Origin: Roseibacillus sp.
GTDB lineage: Bacteria; Verrucomicrobiota; Verrucomicrobiia; Verrucomicrobiales; Akkermansiaceae
Assembly: GCA_028821775.1 (NCBI GenBank)
Contig: JAPKFB010000019.1
Span: 1-64,000 of the forward strand
DNA length: 64,000 nt
Direction: 5' to 3'
A program made the translations under genes and the position numbers. The notes under the pieces are model-generated. The model was given only the letters and a program-made list of their open reading frames with translations, was not told the origin of the DNA and searched no databases. This document shows positions 37,376-46,303 of this stretch, piece by piece; the stretch's first letter is position 1; the number at the start of each line of letters is the position of its first letter.

Positions 37376-38224
37376 ATGAATCTCGCTCTTTCCACCGCCT
37401 CCATCTTCGTTCCCGACCACCAGCAAGGTGATGCCGCATTCTCCCGCGTCACCCATCTTGGAATCGGCGCCCACCAGGATGATCTCGAGTTCATGGCTTA
37501 CCATGGGATCGAAGCCTGCTACCGGCAACCTGAGAAATGGTTCGGAGGGGTCACCTGCACAAACGGAGCAGGCAGCGCGCGCACGGGTCTCTATGCCCAG
37601 TACAGCGACCAACAAATGCGCGAGGTCCGCCGCCGCGAACAGGAGCAGGCCGCCGTGGTCGGTGAGTACGCGGCCATGGTCCAGCTGGACTACCCAAGCA
37701 GCGCCATGAAGGACCTCTCTAACAACTCTCCTGTGGAGGACCTCGCGGCCATCCTGGAGGCGACCCGCCCGGAGATCGTCTACACGCACAACCTTGCCGA
37801 CAAACATGCCACTCACATTGCGGTCACCGCAGCGGTCCTGAAAGCGCTGCGGACCCTCCCCGCGGAGACCCGTCCAAAGCAGGTGCTCGGGTGCGAAGTC
37901 TGGCGCGGACTTGATTGGATGCTCGATTCCGAGAAAGCGGTTCTCAACGTGAGCGGCCGACCAAACCTTGCAGCCGCAGTCGGTGGCATCTTCGACTCAC
38001 AAATTTCGGGGGGGAAACGCTACGACCTGGCGGTGCAGGGTCGATGCCTTTCCAATGCCACCTTCTTCGATTCGCACTCCGTTGATGACGCCGAGCAACT
38101 CTGGTTCGCCATGGATCTGACCCCCCTCGTGACAGATCCGTCCCTCGACCCAGTGGAATACACGGCCGGATTCATCAAGCGCTTTGAGGAGGACGTGCGC
38201 ACCGCAGTGGGGAAATATTTCTAA
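37376..38224 (+). CDS. PIG-L family deacetylase
   Basis: LmbE/PIG-L fold of 282 residues. The zinc motif reads GIGAHQDDLEFMA where most members have AHPDDE, so a Gln replaces Pro and the next positions differ slightly, but both Asp residues remain. The second site is YTHNLADKHATHIAVTAAVL with the metal His. Members remove N-acetyl groups from GlcNAc-containing substrates. No signal peptide is present, so the substrate is cytosolic. It follows the ROK-like gene by 4 bases, which suggests a two-step amino-sugar pathway. Confidence 0.88.
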   Translation: MNLALSTASIFVPDHQQGDAAFSRVTHLGIGAHQDDLEFMAYHGIEACYRQPEKWFGGVTCTNGAGSARTGLYAQYSDQQMREVRRREQEQAAVVGEYAAMVQLDYPSSAMKDLSNNSPVEDLAAILEATRPEIVYTHNLADKHATHIAVTAAVLKALRTLPAETRPKQVLGCEVWRGLDWMLDSEKAVLNVSGRPNLAAAVGGIFDSQISGGKRYDLAVQGRCLSNATFFDSHSVDDAEQLWFAMDLTPLVTDPSLDPVEYTAGFIKRFEEDVRTAVGKYF

Positions 38225-38381
38225 TTCCCAAGAGACCGTACAAGATCACATCTGCCCTCCGATCTACAAAAATAGGCCTCTCCGGCGCTTTGCCCACGAG
38301 CAATCGTCCTTTGACACTTGCTCAATCGCCTCCATTTTGATTCCTACACTTCCTCTCTGCCCTACCTCTCAGGAGACTCCC

Positions 38382-39647
38382 ATGCGATCACCCGCTCGAA
38401 TTACCCGCGCCTTGCGTTCCCTTGGCCTCGCCTTGCCTCTTGGCTCTCTGGCCGCCACCGGCCTTGAAAACGGAGAACTCTATGCCAACGCAGTCTCCCA
38501 ACTTGGCGGGACGACCAACTCCGCAGTTGAGCCCATCAACATGGTGCTCCAGACCTCTGATTTCTCGGCAGGAGCGTCCCTCACGGGATCCATGACACCC
38601 CTCAACCTCGAGGCGAGCGGGAGTATCAGTTCGGATTTAAATCAGTTTGTCTCACAAGCAACTTCGCTCGTGGAGTTTGTCGACAATCTTGTCGTGAATG
38701 CGGAGGGCATCGCAGCAGGCACCGATTTGATCGTGGAAATTGCCTGGGATGTTTCAGGAAACACTCTCATTGGCGGTTCCAGTAATATCAGCAAGCGCAG
38801 CAAGGTGCAGGTGCAGGCGGACGGAATTGATCTCGATCCCGATCCCAATTCCCCTCCCCCGCCAAAGCAAATCTGGACCCACGACCTCTCAAGCAGTTTT
38901 CCCGATACCTTCGATGATTTTGGCCAGGTCAATTTTGAATTCCTTGTCAAAGCCGGGACTCCCGATGCCGGAAACATCCGCCTCCGCGCGGTGGCCGGGA
39001 TGCTGGTGGGGGGACCGGGATCCATCTTCAGCGCAAGCTACACTGCCACCGCGCTGGCCGACCTAACCGTTACCTTTGTGGGCGCCACCAATGTCAAAAC
39101 CACCACCGGTCAGACTCTCTACCGCTGGGATACCAATGCCCACTCGGGACTCGACTATGGCATGCGAGACGAGGATGCCCCCGTCATTCCCGAGCTCATC
39201 GTCGACGATTCCACTGGCGGTCCGGACTTTGTCAATCTCAGCTGGTTTACCGCCACCAACAATTACTATATCGTCGAAACCACGACCGACAACACCACCT
39301 GGACTCCAGTCACGGAAGTTCTCGGCACCGGAACCCCCGTCAACATCGACCTCTTCAAGAATGAGGCCGTCATCGCTTATCGCCTGGTCGTCAACACCGG
39401 GAATGGCTCGCCCAACCCGACCGTTGTCGCGCCCGAGATGCGACTCTTCCAAGTCGCCGATGGCAGTTCCAACGTGCGCGTCGCATGGCTCACCAACCAC
39501 TGGGAGATCTACCAACTAAACGAAGTGGAGTCGGACGGCAACCTCTCCCCGCTCCACGCCGCGGTGGGTGATGGCGGCGTAGTGTGGTTTATTTTCACGG
39601 CGACCTCGCCGGGTCAGCTCTTTCAAATCCAGGCGATCCAGAACTAG
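38382..39647 (+). CDS. Exported protein of unknown function (421 aa)
   Basis: ATG 38382 is preceded by AGGAGA at 7 bases and gives a signal peptide (ITRALRSLGLALPLGSLAAT); the frame upstream to 38184 overlaps the PIG-L gene and is not used. The mature protein is Ser/Thr/Asn-rich and beta-structured. It includes an acidic/proline stretch (DLDPDPNSPPPPKQIW) near residues 146-162. A C-terminal module, NNYYIVETTTDNTTWTPVTE, resembles the end module of the CotH protein at 158. No enzymatic motif or anchor is seen. It is probably a surface or secreted beta-sandwich protein. Confidence 0.75.
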   Translation: MRSPARITRALRSLGLALPLGSLAATGLENGELYANAVSQLGGTTNSAVEPINMVLQTSDFSAGASLTGSMTPLNLEASGSISSDLNQFVSQATSLVEFVDNLVVNAEGIAAGTDLIVEIAWDVSGNTLIGGSSNISKRSKVQVQADGIDLDPDPNSPPPPKQIWTHDLSSSFPDTFDDFGQVNFEFLVKAGTPDAGNIRLRAVAGMLVGGPGSIFSASYTATALADLTVTFVGATNVKTTTGQTLYRWDTNAHSGLDYGMRDEDAPVIPELIVDDSTGGPDFVNLSWFTATNNYYIVETTTDNTTWTPVTEVLGTGTPVNIDLFKNEAVIAYRLVVNTGNGSPNPTVVAPEMRLFQVADGSSNVRVAWLTNHWEIYQLNEVESDGNLSPLHAAVGDGGVVWFIFTATSPGQLFQIQAIQN

Positions 39648-39780
39648 CAGCGGCTAGGTCGAATGGCGCAAGGTTACGATGGGTTCCCGACCCCGGAGAG
39701 GGCGCAGAATACCCGGCCATGCTCTCAACCTGAATCCAGGATCTCTCGAGTTGGTATAACCTTGCGCCAACTCCTGCTAG
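39644..39780. repeat. Long nested inverted repeat (possible MITE-like unit)
   Basis: GGCGCAAGGTTA at 39665-39676 is a perfect reverse complement of TAACCTTGCGCC at 39757-39768; outside it CTAGCAG (39644-39650) pairs with CTGCTAG (39774-39780). About 80 bases lie between the inner arms. It has no coding content. It could be a small mobile repeat or a structured 3' region of the exported-protein gene, whose stop lies inside the left arm. Confidence 0.5.
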
Positions 39781-39841
39781 TCCCGGCCGCCGCTCGAAGG
39801 GATCTTACGAGAGCATCTGCCCGCTGCCCGGCGATCAATAC

Positions 39842-39865
39842 CTAGGGTGCCCTAGGCCACCCTAG
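39842..39865 (-). terminator. Possible hemB terminator hairpin
   Basis: CTAGGGTG (39842-39849) pairs with CACCCTAG (39858-39865) across an 8-base loop, overlapping the hemB stop codon. No U-run follows on the leftward strand, so termination is uncertain. Confidence 0.3.
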
Positions 39866-40848
39866 CCCAGCCGCTGCGCGACTTCTTTCGCAAAATAGGT
39901 CAGGATCACGTCGGCCCCAGCGCGCTTGATTCCCGTCAGGCTCTCGCAAACCACTGCCTCTTCATCGAGCCACCCGCCAGCGCTCGCCGACTTGATCATG
40001 AGGTACTCCCCGCTCACCTGATAAGCCGCGACCGGCAAGGTGGTCGCTTCCCGAAGGGCGGAAATGACATCTAGATACGGCCCGGCCGGCTTGACCATCA
40101 CCATGTCCGCGCCCTCTTCCTCATCCAACAAAAGCTCCCGAATCGCCTCCTGAATATTCCCGGGATCCATTTGGTAGGTTTTCTTATCACCGTCCTTGGG
40201 TGCAGAGTCCAAGGCCCCACGGAAGGGCCCATAGTAGGCCGAGGCGTACTTTGCCGTGTAGCTCAGGATCGAAGTCTCCTCAAAGGACGCGGCATCGAGA
40301 GCGCTGCGAATGGCGGCCACCCGCCCGTCCATCATGTCGCTCGGACCCACCATGTCGGCCCCCGCTTCCGCGTGACTCAATGCCTGACGACAGAGAATCT
40401 CCACCGTCTCATCGTTGAGGATTCGGATTGATCCGTCTTCCTTCCTTGCCACCAACCCGTCCTGCCCGTCCGAGTTGTAGGGATCGAGTGCCACGTCGGT
40501 GATCACAACCAGGGAGGGCTGGGCTGCCTTGAGTGCACGCACGGCCCTCGGAACCAGTCCCTCCGGATTGTAGCTCTCCTCTGCACCCGGAGTTTTCCGG
40601 TCCTTCGCGATCGCAGGAAAGAGAATCACGGCCGGGATTCCGAGGGCATGAGCTTCGCCCGCCTCCCTCACCAGCCCTTCGAGCGCCCACCGTTGGCAAC
40701 CGGGCATCGACTCGATGGCCTCGTCCTCGGTGCCATCGTGAAAAAAGAGCGGATAGACAAAATCGCTCGGCCTGAGCTCGGTCTCCCGCACCATGGCGCG
40801 GAGGGCTGCCGACTTTCGATTGCGACGAGGGCGTTGAAACAGGTTCAT
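39862..40848 (-). CDS. hemB: Porphobilinogen synthase (ALA dehydratase)
   Basis: Start MNLFQRPRRNRKSAALRAMV, then SDFVYPLFFHDG, and both Schiff-base lysines: SYTAKYASAYYGPFRGALDS and GADMVMVKPAGPYLDVI. It joins two 5-aminolevulinate molecules to porphobilinogen in haem synthesis. The metal loop reads TDVALDPYNSDGQDGLV, with Asp in place of the zinc-binding cysteines (DxCxCxY form in zinc enzymes), so this is the magnesium-type enzyme. It has 328 residues, full length. It is next to and codirectional with cysS, whose end is 4 bases from its start. Confidence 0.96.
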   Translation of the reverse strand: MNLFQRPRRNRKSAALRAMVRETELRPSDFVYPLFFHDGTEDEAIESMPGCQRWALEGLVREAGEAHALGIPAVILFPAIAKDRKTPGAEESYNPEGLVPRAVRALKAAQPSLVVITDVALDPYNSDGQDGLVARKEDGSIRILNDETVEILCRQALSHAEAGADMVGPSDMMDGRVAAIRSALDAASFEETSILSYTAKYASAYYGPFRGALDSAPKDGDKKTYQMDPGNIQEAIRELLLDEEEGADMVMVKPAGPYLDVISALREATTLPVAAYQVSGEYLMIKSASAGGWLDEEAVVCESLTGIKRAGADVILTYFAKEVAQRLG

Positions 40849-40852
40849 GCTG

Positions 40853-42250
40853 TTAGATAGTCTCTAGTTCGTAGCCATCCTGGGAATCTTTCACCACCCA
40901 GCCCAGTTCCTTCAATTCATCGCGCGCGGCATCCGCAGCGGCCCAGTCTTTGGAGGCCCTGGCGCCCTGGCGCTTCTCGGCGAGGACAATCACCTCGGGC
41001 GGAGCTTCGGGGGCCTCCAGCTCTGGAAGGATCAATCCAAGGGCTGCGAGAATGGCGTGAAAACCCTTCCAATTCACCACCGGATCGCCCTCCGTGGTGG
41101 CAATGCGCAGGGCCTTGAAGAGCTGACCCAATCCCTCTGCGGTGTTGAGATCGTCGTTCAGCGCGACAAGGGCGGGCGCAAAGACGCCCAGGTCATCCAA
41201 CTTGCAGAGCTCCTTGTAGATTGGAGCACTCTCCTGCCCAGCTGCCTGGGCGAGTTCCCCTTCCGCACGAGCCAACTTCCCAAGGGCCTCCCTCGCGGCG
41301 TGCAGCGAGTCGAAGGTGAAGTTGAGCTGCCGACGGTAGTGCGCACTGGCGAGGAGATAGCGAACTTCCATCGCGCTCACCCCCTCCTCGGCCAGATCAT
41401 CGATGGTGTAGAGATTCCCCAGGGACTTGGACATCTTCGCACCATCAACAATGAGGAACGCGGGGTGAAACCAGTTGAGCGCAAACTGGCCCTGGCAGGC
41501 GCAACGGGACTGCGCGATCTCATTCTCGTGATGGGGAAACTTGAGATCCTCCCCGCCACTATGAAGATCAAAGGTCTCCCCAAGATACTTGTAGCTCATC
41601 GCCGAGCACTCCAAGTGCCAGCCGGGCCTTCCTTCTCCCCAGGGACTCTCCCAGAAATTGTCGCCATCTTCCGGACGTCGCCCCTTCCAGAGCACAAAAT
41701 CGCACACGCTGTCCTTCTCGTACTCGTCCGCATTGGCGCGCTGGTTCTGCGTCCTCCCGAGATCGAGGTCCTGCTGGTCCAAGCGGGCCAGGCGGCCGTA
41801 TTCGTCGTAGGAGGAAATCTTGAAATAGACCGAGCCATCGCCGGAGGGATAGGCATGTCCTTTCTCGATAAGAGTCTCGATCATCGCGACCTGCTCCGGA
41901 ATGTGCTCCACCGCACTGGGCTCCACATGTGGTTTCAGGCAGTTGAGGCTTTCGCAATCCGCATGAAAGCGCTCCGTCCACTTGTCCGTGAATGCGGGGA
42001 GGGACATCCCGGCAGCCTGCGAATCACGGATCGTCTTGTCGTCCACGTCCGTGATGTTGCGCACGTGCTTGGTGCGCATTCCGCTCACTTCCAGCACTCG
42101 CCGAAGGACGTCGTTCAGAACAAAGGTGCGGAAGTTTCCGATGTGGGCCGGGCCGTAGACGGTGGGTCCACAACAGTAGAACCCGAAGGTTTTCCCATCC
42201 ACCGGCTGCAGCTCGCGCGTCTCACGCGTCATGGTATCGAACAAACGCAC
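40853..42250 (-). CDS. cysS: Cysteine--tRNA ligase
   Basis: Class I synthetase: N-terminal RLFDTMTRETRELQPVDGKT, HIGH-like GPAHIGNFRTF, zinc-site GWHLECSAM and HHENEIAQSRC, KMSKS loop GAKMSKSLGNLYT, and the DALR anticodon domain. GTG at 42250 fits the family N-terminus best; a GTG at 42274 would add eight residues. It has about 465 residues. The C-terminal end lies 4 bases from hemB, so the two genes likely form one leftward transcript. It charges tRNA-Cys in the cytosol. Confidence 0.95.
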   Translation of the reverse strand: MRLFDTMTRETRELQPVDGKTFGFYCCGPTVYGPAHIGNFRTFVLNDVLRRVLEVSGMRTKHVRNITDVDDKTIRDSQAAGMSLPAFTDKWTERFHADCESLNCLKPHVEPSAVEHIPEQVAMIETLIEKGHAYPSGDGSVYFKISSYDEYGRLARLDQQDLDLGRTQNQRANADEYEKDSVCDFVLWKGRRPEDGDNFWESPWGEGRPGWHLECSAMSYKYLGETFDLHSGGEDLKFPHHENEIAQSRCACQGQFALNWFHPAFLIVDGAKMSKSLGNLYTIDDLAEEGVSAMEVRYLLASAHYRRQLNFTFDSLHAAREALGKLARAEGELAQAAGQESAPIYKELCKLDDLGVFAPALVALNDDLNTAEGLGQLFKALRIATTEGDPVVNWKGFHAILAALGLILPELEAPEAPPEVIVLAEKRQGARASKDWAAADAARDELKELGWVVKDSQDGYELETI

Positions 42251-42335
42251 GCCGTGCTCTAACGGTGGGGCCACTTCTTCGCAAGCCTCGCCTCAGCCTG
42301 AGGGGCCTCCTTCCCGCAGATTTTGGCAGCTTACC

Positions 42336-43163
42336 ATGGCCTCAGCCCCCATCTTGCCCCAGACTCAGAGCGTGACCCCCCGGAGGATACTCGTTGCCTA
42401 CCTTCTCTGGTTTTTCCTGGGAATTTTTGGGGCCCATCGCTTCTACCTGCGGCACACGAGGTGGGGAGTGGTCTATTTGCTGACCCTCGGGCTCGCCGGA
42501 ATTGGCCTCCTGTCCGATCTCTTCCGCATTCCATCCCACGTCCGGAGCTTCAATCGCACCCTTGCCCAAGGAAGGACGCCGACCCCTCTCTTCACGCCGG
42601 AACAAGGCAAGGCCCTCCTCATCGGCTTCGGCATGATTCTAGTGGCAGCCTGCCTGATCGCCCTCATCTGGATGGGGACCTACCTGCCGGGTTTTCTGGG
42701 CGAAGCATTCAGTGTGTTTGCAGGGATGATGTGGACTCCGATCGTCCTCGACATCACCATCTTCCTCTTCGGATTCATCCTGATCCTCTGGCTCAACATC
42801 TTCATCCGAGCCCGGGACGGTGATGAGTTTGTCTATCTTGAGCAGGTAGACGGCCCCGATGTCCCGGATGATCTCCCAGCGAAAGCTCGCTCCGCAGTCT
42901 TCAAGGATCCCCCCGAACCACAGGGCCTGGAACCAAGTCTCGCTGCGATTGAAGGTGCCCTCCAGTTGGATGACTCCGCCGCTGCGATCGATTTGCTCCT
43001 GGAGCTCCCTCCGGACCAAGTCAACGAACCCGAGGTCCTCGCCCTCCGCATCCGGCTCTCCCTAAAGCAGGATCACCACGAGAAGGCGGCCGAGTTGTTG
43101 GCCTCGCTGTGCCTCAAGTCACCTCAGCATCCGCTTTGCTCGAAAGAGGCTCCGGAGTCTTGA
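42336..43163 (+). CDS. TM2 domain membrane protein
   Basis: The N-terminal TM2 domain is clear: RRILVAYLLWFFLGIFGAHR, then FYLRHTRWGVVYLLTLGLAG. Two more hydrophobic pairs follow (LIGFGMILVAACLIALIWMG, then FGFILILWLNIFIRA), and the cytoplasmic tail after about residue 175 ends in a short TPR-like segment with DQVNEPEVLALRIRLS. TM2 proteins occur widely with no firm function. ATG 42336 gives 275 residues. It is divergent from cysS and overlaps the channel gene on the opposite strand by 50 bases at its 3' end. Confidence 0.82.
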   Translation: MASAPILPQTQSVTPRRILVAYLLWFFLGIFGAHRFYLRHTRWGVVYLLTLGLAGIGLLSDLFRIPSHVRSFNRTLAQGRTPTPLFTPEQGKALLIGFGMILVAACLIALIWMGTYLPGFLGEAFSVFAGMMWTPIVLDITIFLFGFILILWLNIFIRARDGDEFVYLEQVDGPDVPDDLPAKARSAVFKDPPEPQGLEPSLAAIEGALQLDDSAAAIDLLLELPPDQVNEPEVLALRIRLSLKQDHHEKAAELLASLCLKSPQHPLCSKEAPES

Positions 43164-43998
43164 TTTCCTCCCCGCAACGTCGGCAGAACTTGGCGTCGAG
43201 GAGATGGCCGTGCACGCCACAGGAGGGACAGGCATCGGTCGTTTCATCCTGGCGGTTCACCAAGGCATTCACGGTCTCGCTCACCACGATGCCGGTGGGC
43301 ACTGCGATGATGCAGTAGCCGAGGAGCATGCAAAAGGAAGCCAGGATCTTCCCCGCCACCGTGATCGGAGCGACATCCCCGTAGCCCACCGTGGTCATGG
43401 TCACGATCGCCCAGTAAACACTGTCGGGAATGCTGCTGAACTTTGGGTTGAGGGAGGATTCAAGGAGATAGGCAATCGTTCCCATGATGACCGCGAGGAG
43501 CAGCATGGTGAAAAAGAAGACCGTGATCTTGGCCCGGCTCGCCATCAGTCCGCGCATGATGATGTTCGCACCCCGCACGTGTCCCACCATCTTGAGGACA
43601 CGAAACATCCGAAGCAAACGGAGGATCCGAATGACCAGGAGGGAATGGCTTCCCGCGAAAAAGATCCCGAGGAAGGTGGGGACCCACGAAAGAAAATCGA
43701 TGATCCCAAAGAAACTGAAGATGTAACGCCTGGGCCTCCGGACGAGGTAGATGCGCAGAAAATACTCGCCCATGAAGAGCACGGTAAACACCCACTCCAG
43801 GATTTTGAGTTCGTCACCCCACTGGGCCTTCACTGAGTCGATGCTCTCCAGCATGACAGCCACCACGCTGAGCCCAATGGCCCAGAGCAGACAAACGTCG
43901 AAGACCTTCCCGGCTTTCGTTTCCGCTTCGAATACGATTTCCCAAAGTCGCTCGCGAATCGCGCTGCGCTGGACGGGTGGAGTCGGCTCCTTGGGCAT
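43114..43998 (-). CDS. Voltage-gated K+-channel-like ion transporter with zinc ribbon
   Basis: Six-helix channel of 294 residues. S1 begins near VFDVCLLWAIGLSVVAVM; S4 carries periodic arginines (RILRLLRMFRVLKMVGHVRG); the pore helix and selectivity filter are YWAIVTMTTVGYGDVAPIT; S6 is CMLLGYCIIAVPTGIVV. The filter TVGYGD predicts potassium selectivity. The cytoplasmic tail adds a zinc ribbon with two CxxC pairs (CPSCGVHGHL, FCRRCG), not usual for this channel family. Start ATG 43998. It ends in the opposite-strand TM2 gene over 50 bases. Confidence 0.93.
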   Translation of the reverse strand: MPKEPTPPVQRSAIRERLWEIVFEAETKAGKVFDVCLLWAIGLSVVAVMLESIDSVKAQWGDELKILEWVFTVLFMGEYFLRIYLVRRPRRYIFSFFGIIDFLSWVPTFLGIFFAGSHSLLVIRILRLLRMFRVLKMVGHVRGANIIMRGLMASRAKITVFFFTMLLLAVIMGTIAYLLESSLNPKFSSIPDSVYWAIVTMTTVGYGDVAPITVAGKILASFCMLLGYCIIAVPTGIVVSETVNALVNRQDETTDACPSCGVHGHLLDAKFCRRCGEEIKTPEPLSSKADAEVT

Positions 43999-44145
43999 CG
44001 TGAATCAGTCTATCAGTTTCTGCCCCAGCTGGGAAACCTGCATTCCCGGTCCGGGAAAACGGCCTGCGGAGAACTGTCACCCAATCCGGCTCTGCTGTCG
44101 GTTGGAATCAGCGGCCAATTTGGTAATCGCATCCGCGAAGCGCCC

Positions 44146-44802
44146 TCAATCACGCCCGAGGATACCGCGGGACTGCTCGACCGTGAGCCGGTCGTAGTCG
44201 GCCTTCGACATCTTGGTCGGCTGGGGGAAGACCCGACGGCGGAAATCCGTCCACCCATCGCTGGGTTTGTCGAGCGGCTGCGCGGATGATTCGCGAGCTG
44301 CCCCCGCCTTGTAGTTGGTGGTGGGGGCCCCCGTGCCCTGAAATCGTGATTGTTTGGCCAAATGGCCGGCACTCGTGCCTTGAAATTGGGAAGGCCCTTT
44401 GAACTGCGATCCGTTCGTGTTCCCGGCATACACTTTGGAAGCCGCGCGGGTGTTTCCCTTCCAAGTGGGGGACTGGTAGCGATTTGTCTGGTAGGAGGCG
44501 GTTCCCACCCCACCACCAGTGGAGACATTGCTCCGGCCTTCATAGGGGCTGCGCACCGCGCCCACAAAGTTCCCCTTATTGTCCTTTTGCAAGGAACGGG
44601 TATCGAAGGCAAAACGCTTTTCAAGGGCATTGTATCCCTCCCCCTCGCCCAGCGCGATGACCTGCGTGCCACGCTTGCGCGTCTTCACCGTGCTGGTGGT
44701 GTTGGCGCTGTCGACGCCCGCACTCCCTGAACACGAAGAGGTCGCGGCCACCACCAAACCGAGGACAGGAGAAACGATTGAGAGTAGGAATAAACGTCGC
44801 AA
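44146..44802 (-). CDS. Putative lipoprotein, Gln/Gly/Ser-rich
   Basis: Start uncertain. TTG at 44802 gives a basic N-terminus and hydrophobic core (LRRLFLLSIVSPVLGLVVAA) with ATSSC as possible lipid-attachment site; a longer TTG start at 44868 lacks a signal peptide at its N-terminus. The body is low complexity, rich in Gly, Ser, Gln and Asn with loosely repeated pieces (SQFQGTSAGHLAKQS, SRFQGTGAPTTNY). The tail is PTKMSKADYDRLTVEQSRGI. No known domain. It is likely an envelope protein of disordered character and divergent from rlmN. Confidence 0.5.
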   Translation of the reverse strand: MRRLFLLSIVSPVLGLVVAATSSCSGSAGVDSANTTSTVKTRKRGTQVIALGEGEGYNALEKRFAFDTRSLQKDNKGNFVGAVRSPYEGRSNVSTGGGVGTASYQTNRYQSPTWKGNTRAASKVYAGNTNGSQFKGPSQFQGTSAGHLAKQSRFQGTGAPTTNYKAGAARESSAQPLDKPSDGWTDFRRRVFPQPTKMSKADYDRLTVEQSRGILGRD

Positions 44803-44912
44803 AGGAGGAACAAGATGCGCGCGGGGCCCTGAATTGTCAATCTTGCGCTCCCAGGCCGAATAATCCAATTCCCCAATTCCCGATCCGTCATTCCTCGTCT
44901 ATAACAGCGTGC

Positions 44913-45977
44913 GTGCGGCCATCCTTGTTTAGCCAGACGCCCTCCGATCTCACCTCCACCCTGGAGAATCTTGGCGAGCCAAGCTATCGAGGCACGCAGA
45001 TTCTGGAGTGGCTCTGGCAAAAGCGCGTCGATTCGATCGACTCCATGAGCAATCTCCCCGCCAGCCTGCGGGCCCATCTCGAGGAGGCCTTTACCTTGCA
45101 GACCCTCACCCATGCCAAGACCCAGGGATCCGCGGACACCACTCGCAAGTTTCTCTTTCGCTTGCACGATGGCCGCTTTGTGGAATGCGTTCTCATCCCG
45201 GCTTCGCCCGCCCTCTATGGAGAGCGATCCGACCGCCACACGCTTTGCGTTTCCTCCCAGGTCGGCTGCGCCTTCGCCTGCAAGTTTTGTGCATCCGGGC
45301 TCGATGGGTTTACTCGCAACCTGACTCCCGAAGAAATTGCCGGGCAGGTCCTCCTGAGCGAAGAACTCAGCGGCAAGAAGATCAACAACATCGTCTTCAT
45401 GGGGATGGGCGAACCGCTCGCCAACCTGTCTCATCTTCTCAAATCCATCGAACTCATCACCTCCCCATGGGGGATCGGAATCGGTGCCCGCCATCTCACC
45501 ATCTCCACCTCGGGACTCGTTCCCCAGATTCGAAAGCTGGCCGATCATCCGCAACAGATTCGGCTTGCGATTTCGCTGCATGGCGCGACCGACGAAGTGC
45601 GCGAACGAATCATGCCCATCAACAACAAGTGGCCGCTCTCGGATCTCTTCGATGCCTTGCGCTACTGGATGGAGAAGAAGAAGCAGAAGATCACCTTGGA
45701 ATACATTCTCATCGAGGGCGTCAACGACGAGCTCAAGCAGGCCGAGCTCCTCGTCAAGCGAGCGCGTTCGATCCGGGCCAAGGTAAACCTGATTCCCTAC
45801 AATACGGTGGAAGGCCTCTCGTGGAATCGACCCGACGATGCACATTGCCGAAAGTTCCGCGACATCCTCAGCGGCAACGGAGTTTCCGCCACCCTGCGCC
45901 TCGAGAAAGGACACGATATCGATGCCGCCTGCGGACAGCTCCGCCTCAAGGAGGAACAGTTGAACACACCGGAGTGA
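44913..45977 (+). CDS. rlmN: 23S rRNA A2503 / tRNA A37 C2-methyltransferase
   Basis: Radical SAM methyltransferase with CAFACKFC (CxxxCxxC) in SSQVGCAFACKFCASGL, then NNIVFMGMGEPLAN and the SAM-contact segments RLAISLHGATDEVRE and INNKW. The C-terminal catalytic Cys lies in GHDIDAACGQL. A GTG at 44913 gives 355 residues with family-like VRPSLFSQTPSD; the frame extends upstream to 44778 but with no conserved sequence. It methylates A2503 in 23S rRNA and A37 of some tRNAs. It is convergent with ssb across a 326-base gap. Confidence 0.93.
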   Translation: MRPSLFSQTPSDLTSTLENLGEPSYRGTQILEWLWQKRVDSIDSMSNLPASLRAHLEEAFTLQTLTHAKTQGSADTTRKFLFRLHDGRFVECVLIPASPALYGERSDRHTLCVSSQVGCAFACKFCASGLDGFTRNLTPEEIAGQVLLSEELSGKKINNIVFMGMGEPLANLSHLLKSIELITSPWGIGIGARHLTISTSGLVPQIRKLADHPQQIRLAISLHGATDEVRERIMPINNKWPLSDLFDALRYWMEKKKQKITLEYILIEGVNDELKQAELLVKRARSIRAKVNLIPYNTVEGLSWNRPDDAHCRKFRDILSGNGVSATLRLEKGHDIDAACGQLRLKEEQLNTPE

Positions 45978-46303
45978 GGAGGGCGCCGGTCTGAGATTCA
46001 GTAGGCGGGCGGACCCCGCCGAGCGTGGGCGGTAATCAATCCCTCTTGGCCCCAGCTTCGGATGGGCAGGCCCAGCCAATTTCCCATGTTCTGCGTAGGG
46101 AGATGCCGGGGTAGGTTCCCGAAGCTTTTCGAGCCATCAACTCAGTCGCGCCCATTCGGACAAACGAGGTGCTGAGCCCGGAGATTTCGCTCTGCAGAGT
46201 GCCAGCCCTGCAAGCGGAGCGAGGAAAGAGAGAATCCCTTCCCCCCGCTTGAGGCCCAAAGAATTAGACTCCCCCTGGAGAACATTCAGCCCTCATTGTG
46301 GGC
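45978..46303. other. Gap between rlmN and ssb
   Basis: Convergent gap of 326 bases without a credible frame. A GC hairpin (GGCGGG at 46004-46009, CCCGCC at 46015-46020) just after rlmN may end its transcript, but lacks a U-run. Nothing else is recognised. Confidence 0.4.

Noticed and set aside
36398-37816. A 472-codon leftward open frame opposite the ROK-like and PIG-L genes
   Set aside because: Antisense shadow. It spans two recognised genes and has no domain of its own.
38382-39647. Exosortase substrate
   Set aside because: The C-terminus (GQLFQIQAIQN) lacks the PEP motif, hydrophobic helix and basic tail.
41057-42262. A 401-codon rightward open frame opposite cysS
   Set aside because: cysS is certain from its HIGH and KMSKS motifs. 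The rightward product has no recognisable fold.
44815-44832. Leader peptide start with strong AAAGGAGG before rlmN
   Set aside because: The ATG opens only five codons (MRAGP, stop) in a frame different from rlmN, and no attenuator hairpin follows. Probably chance.
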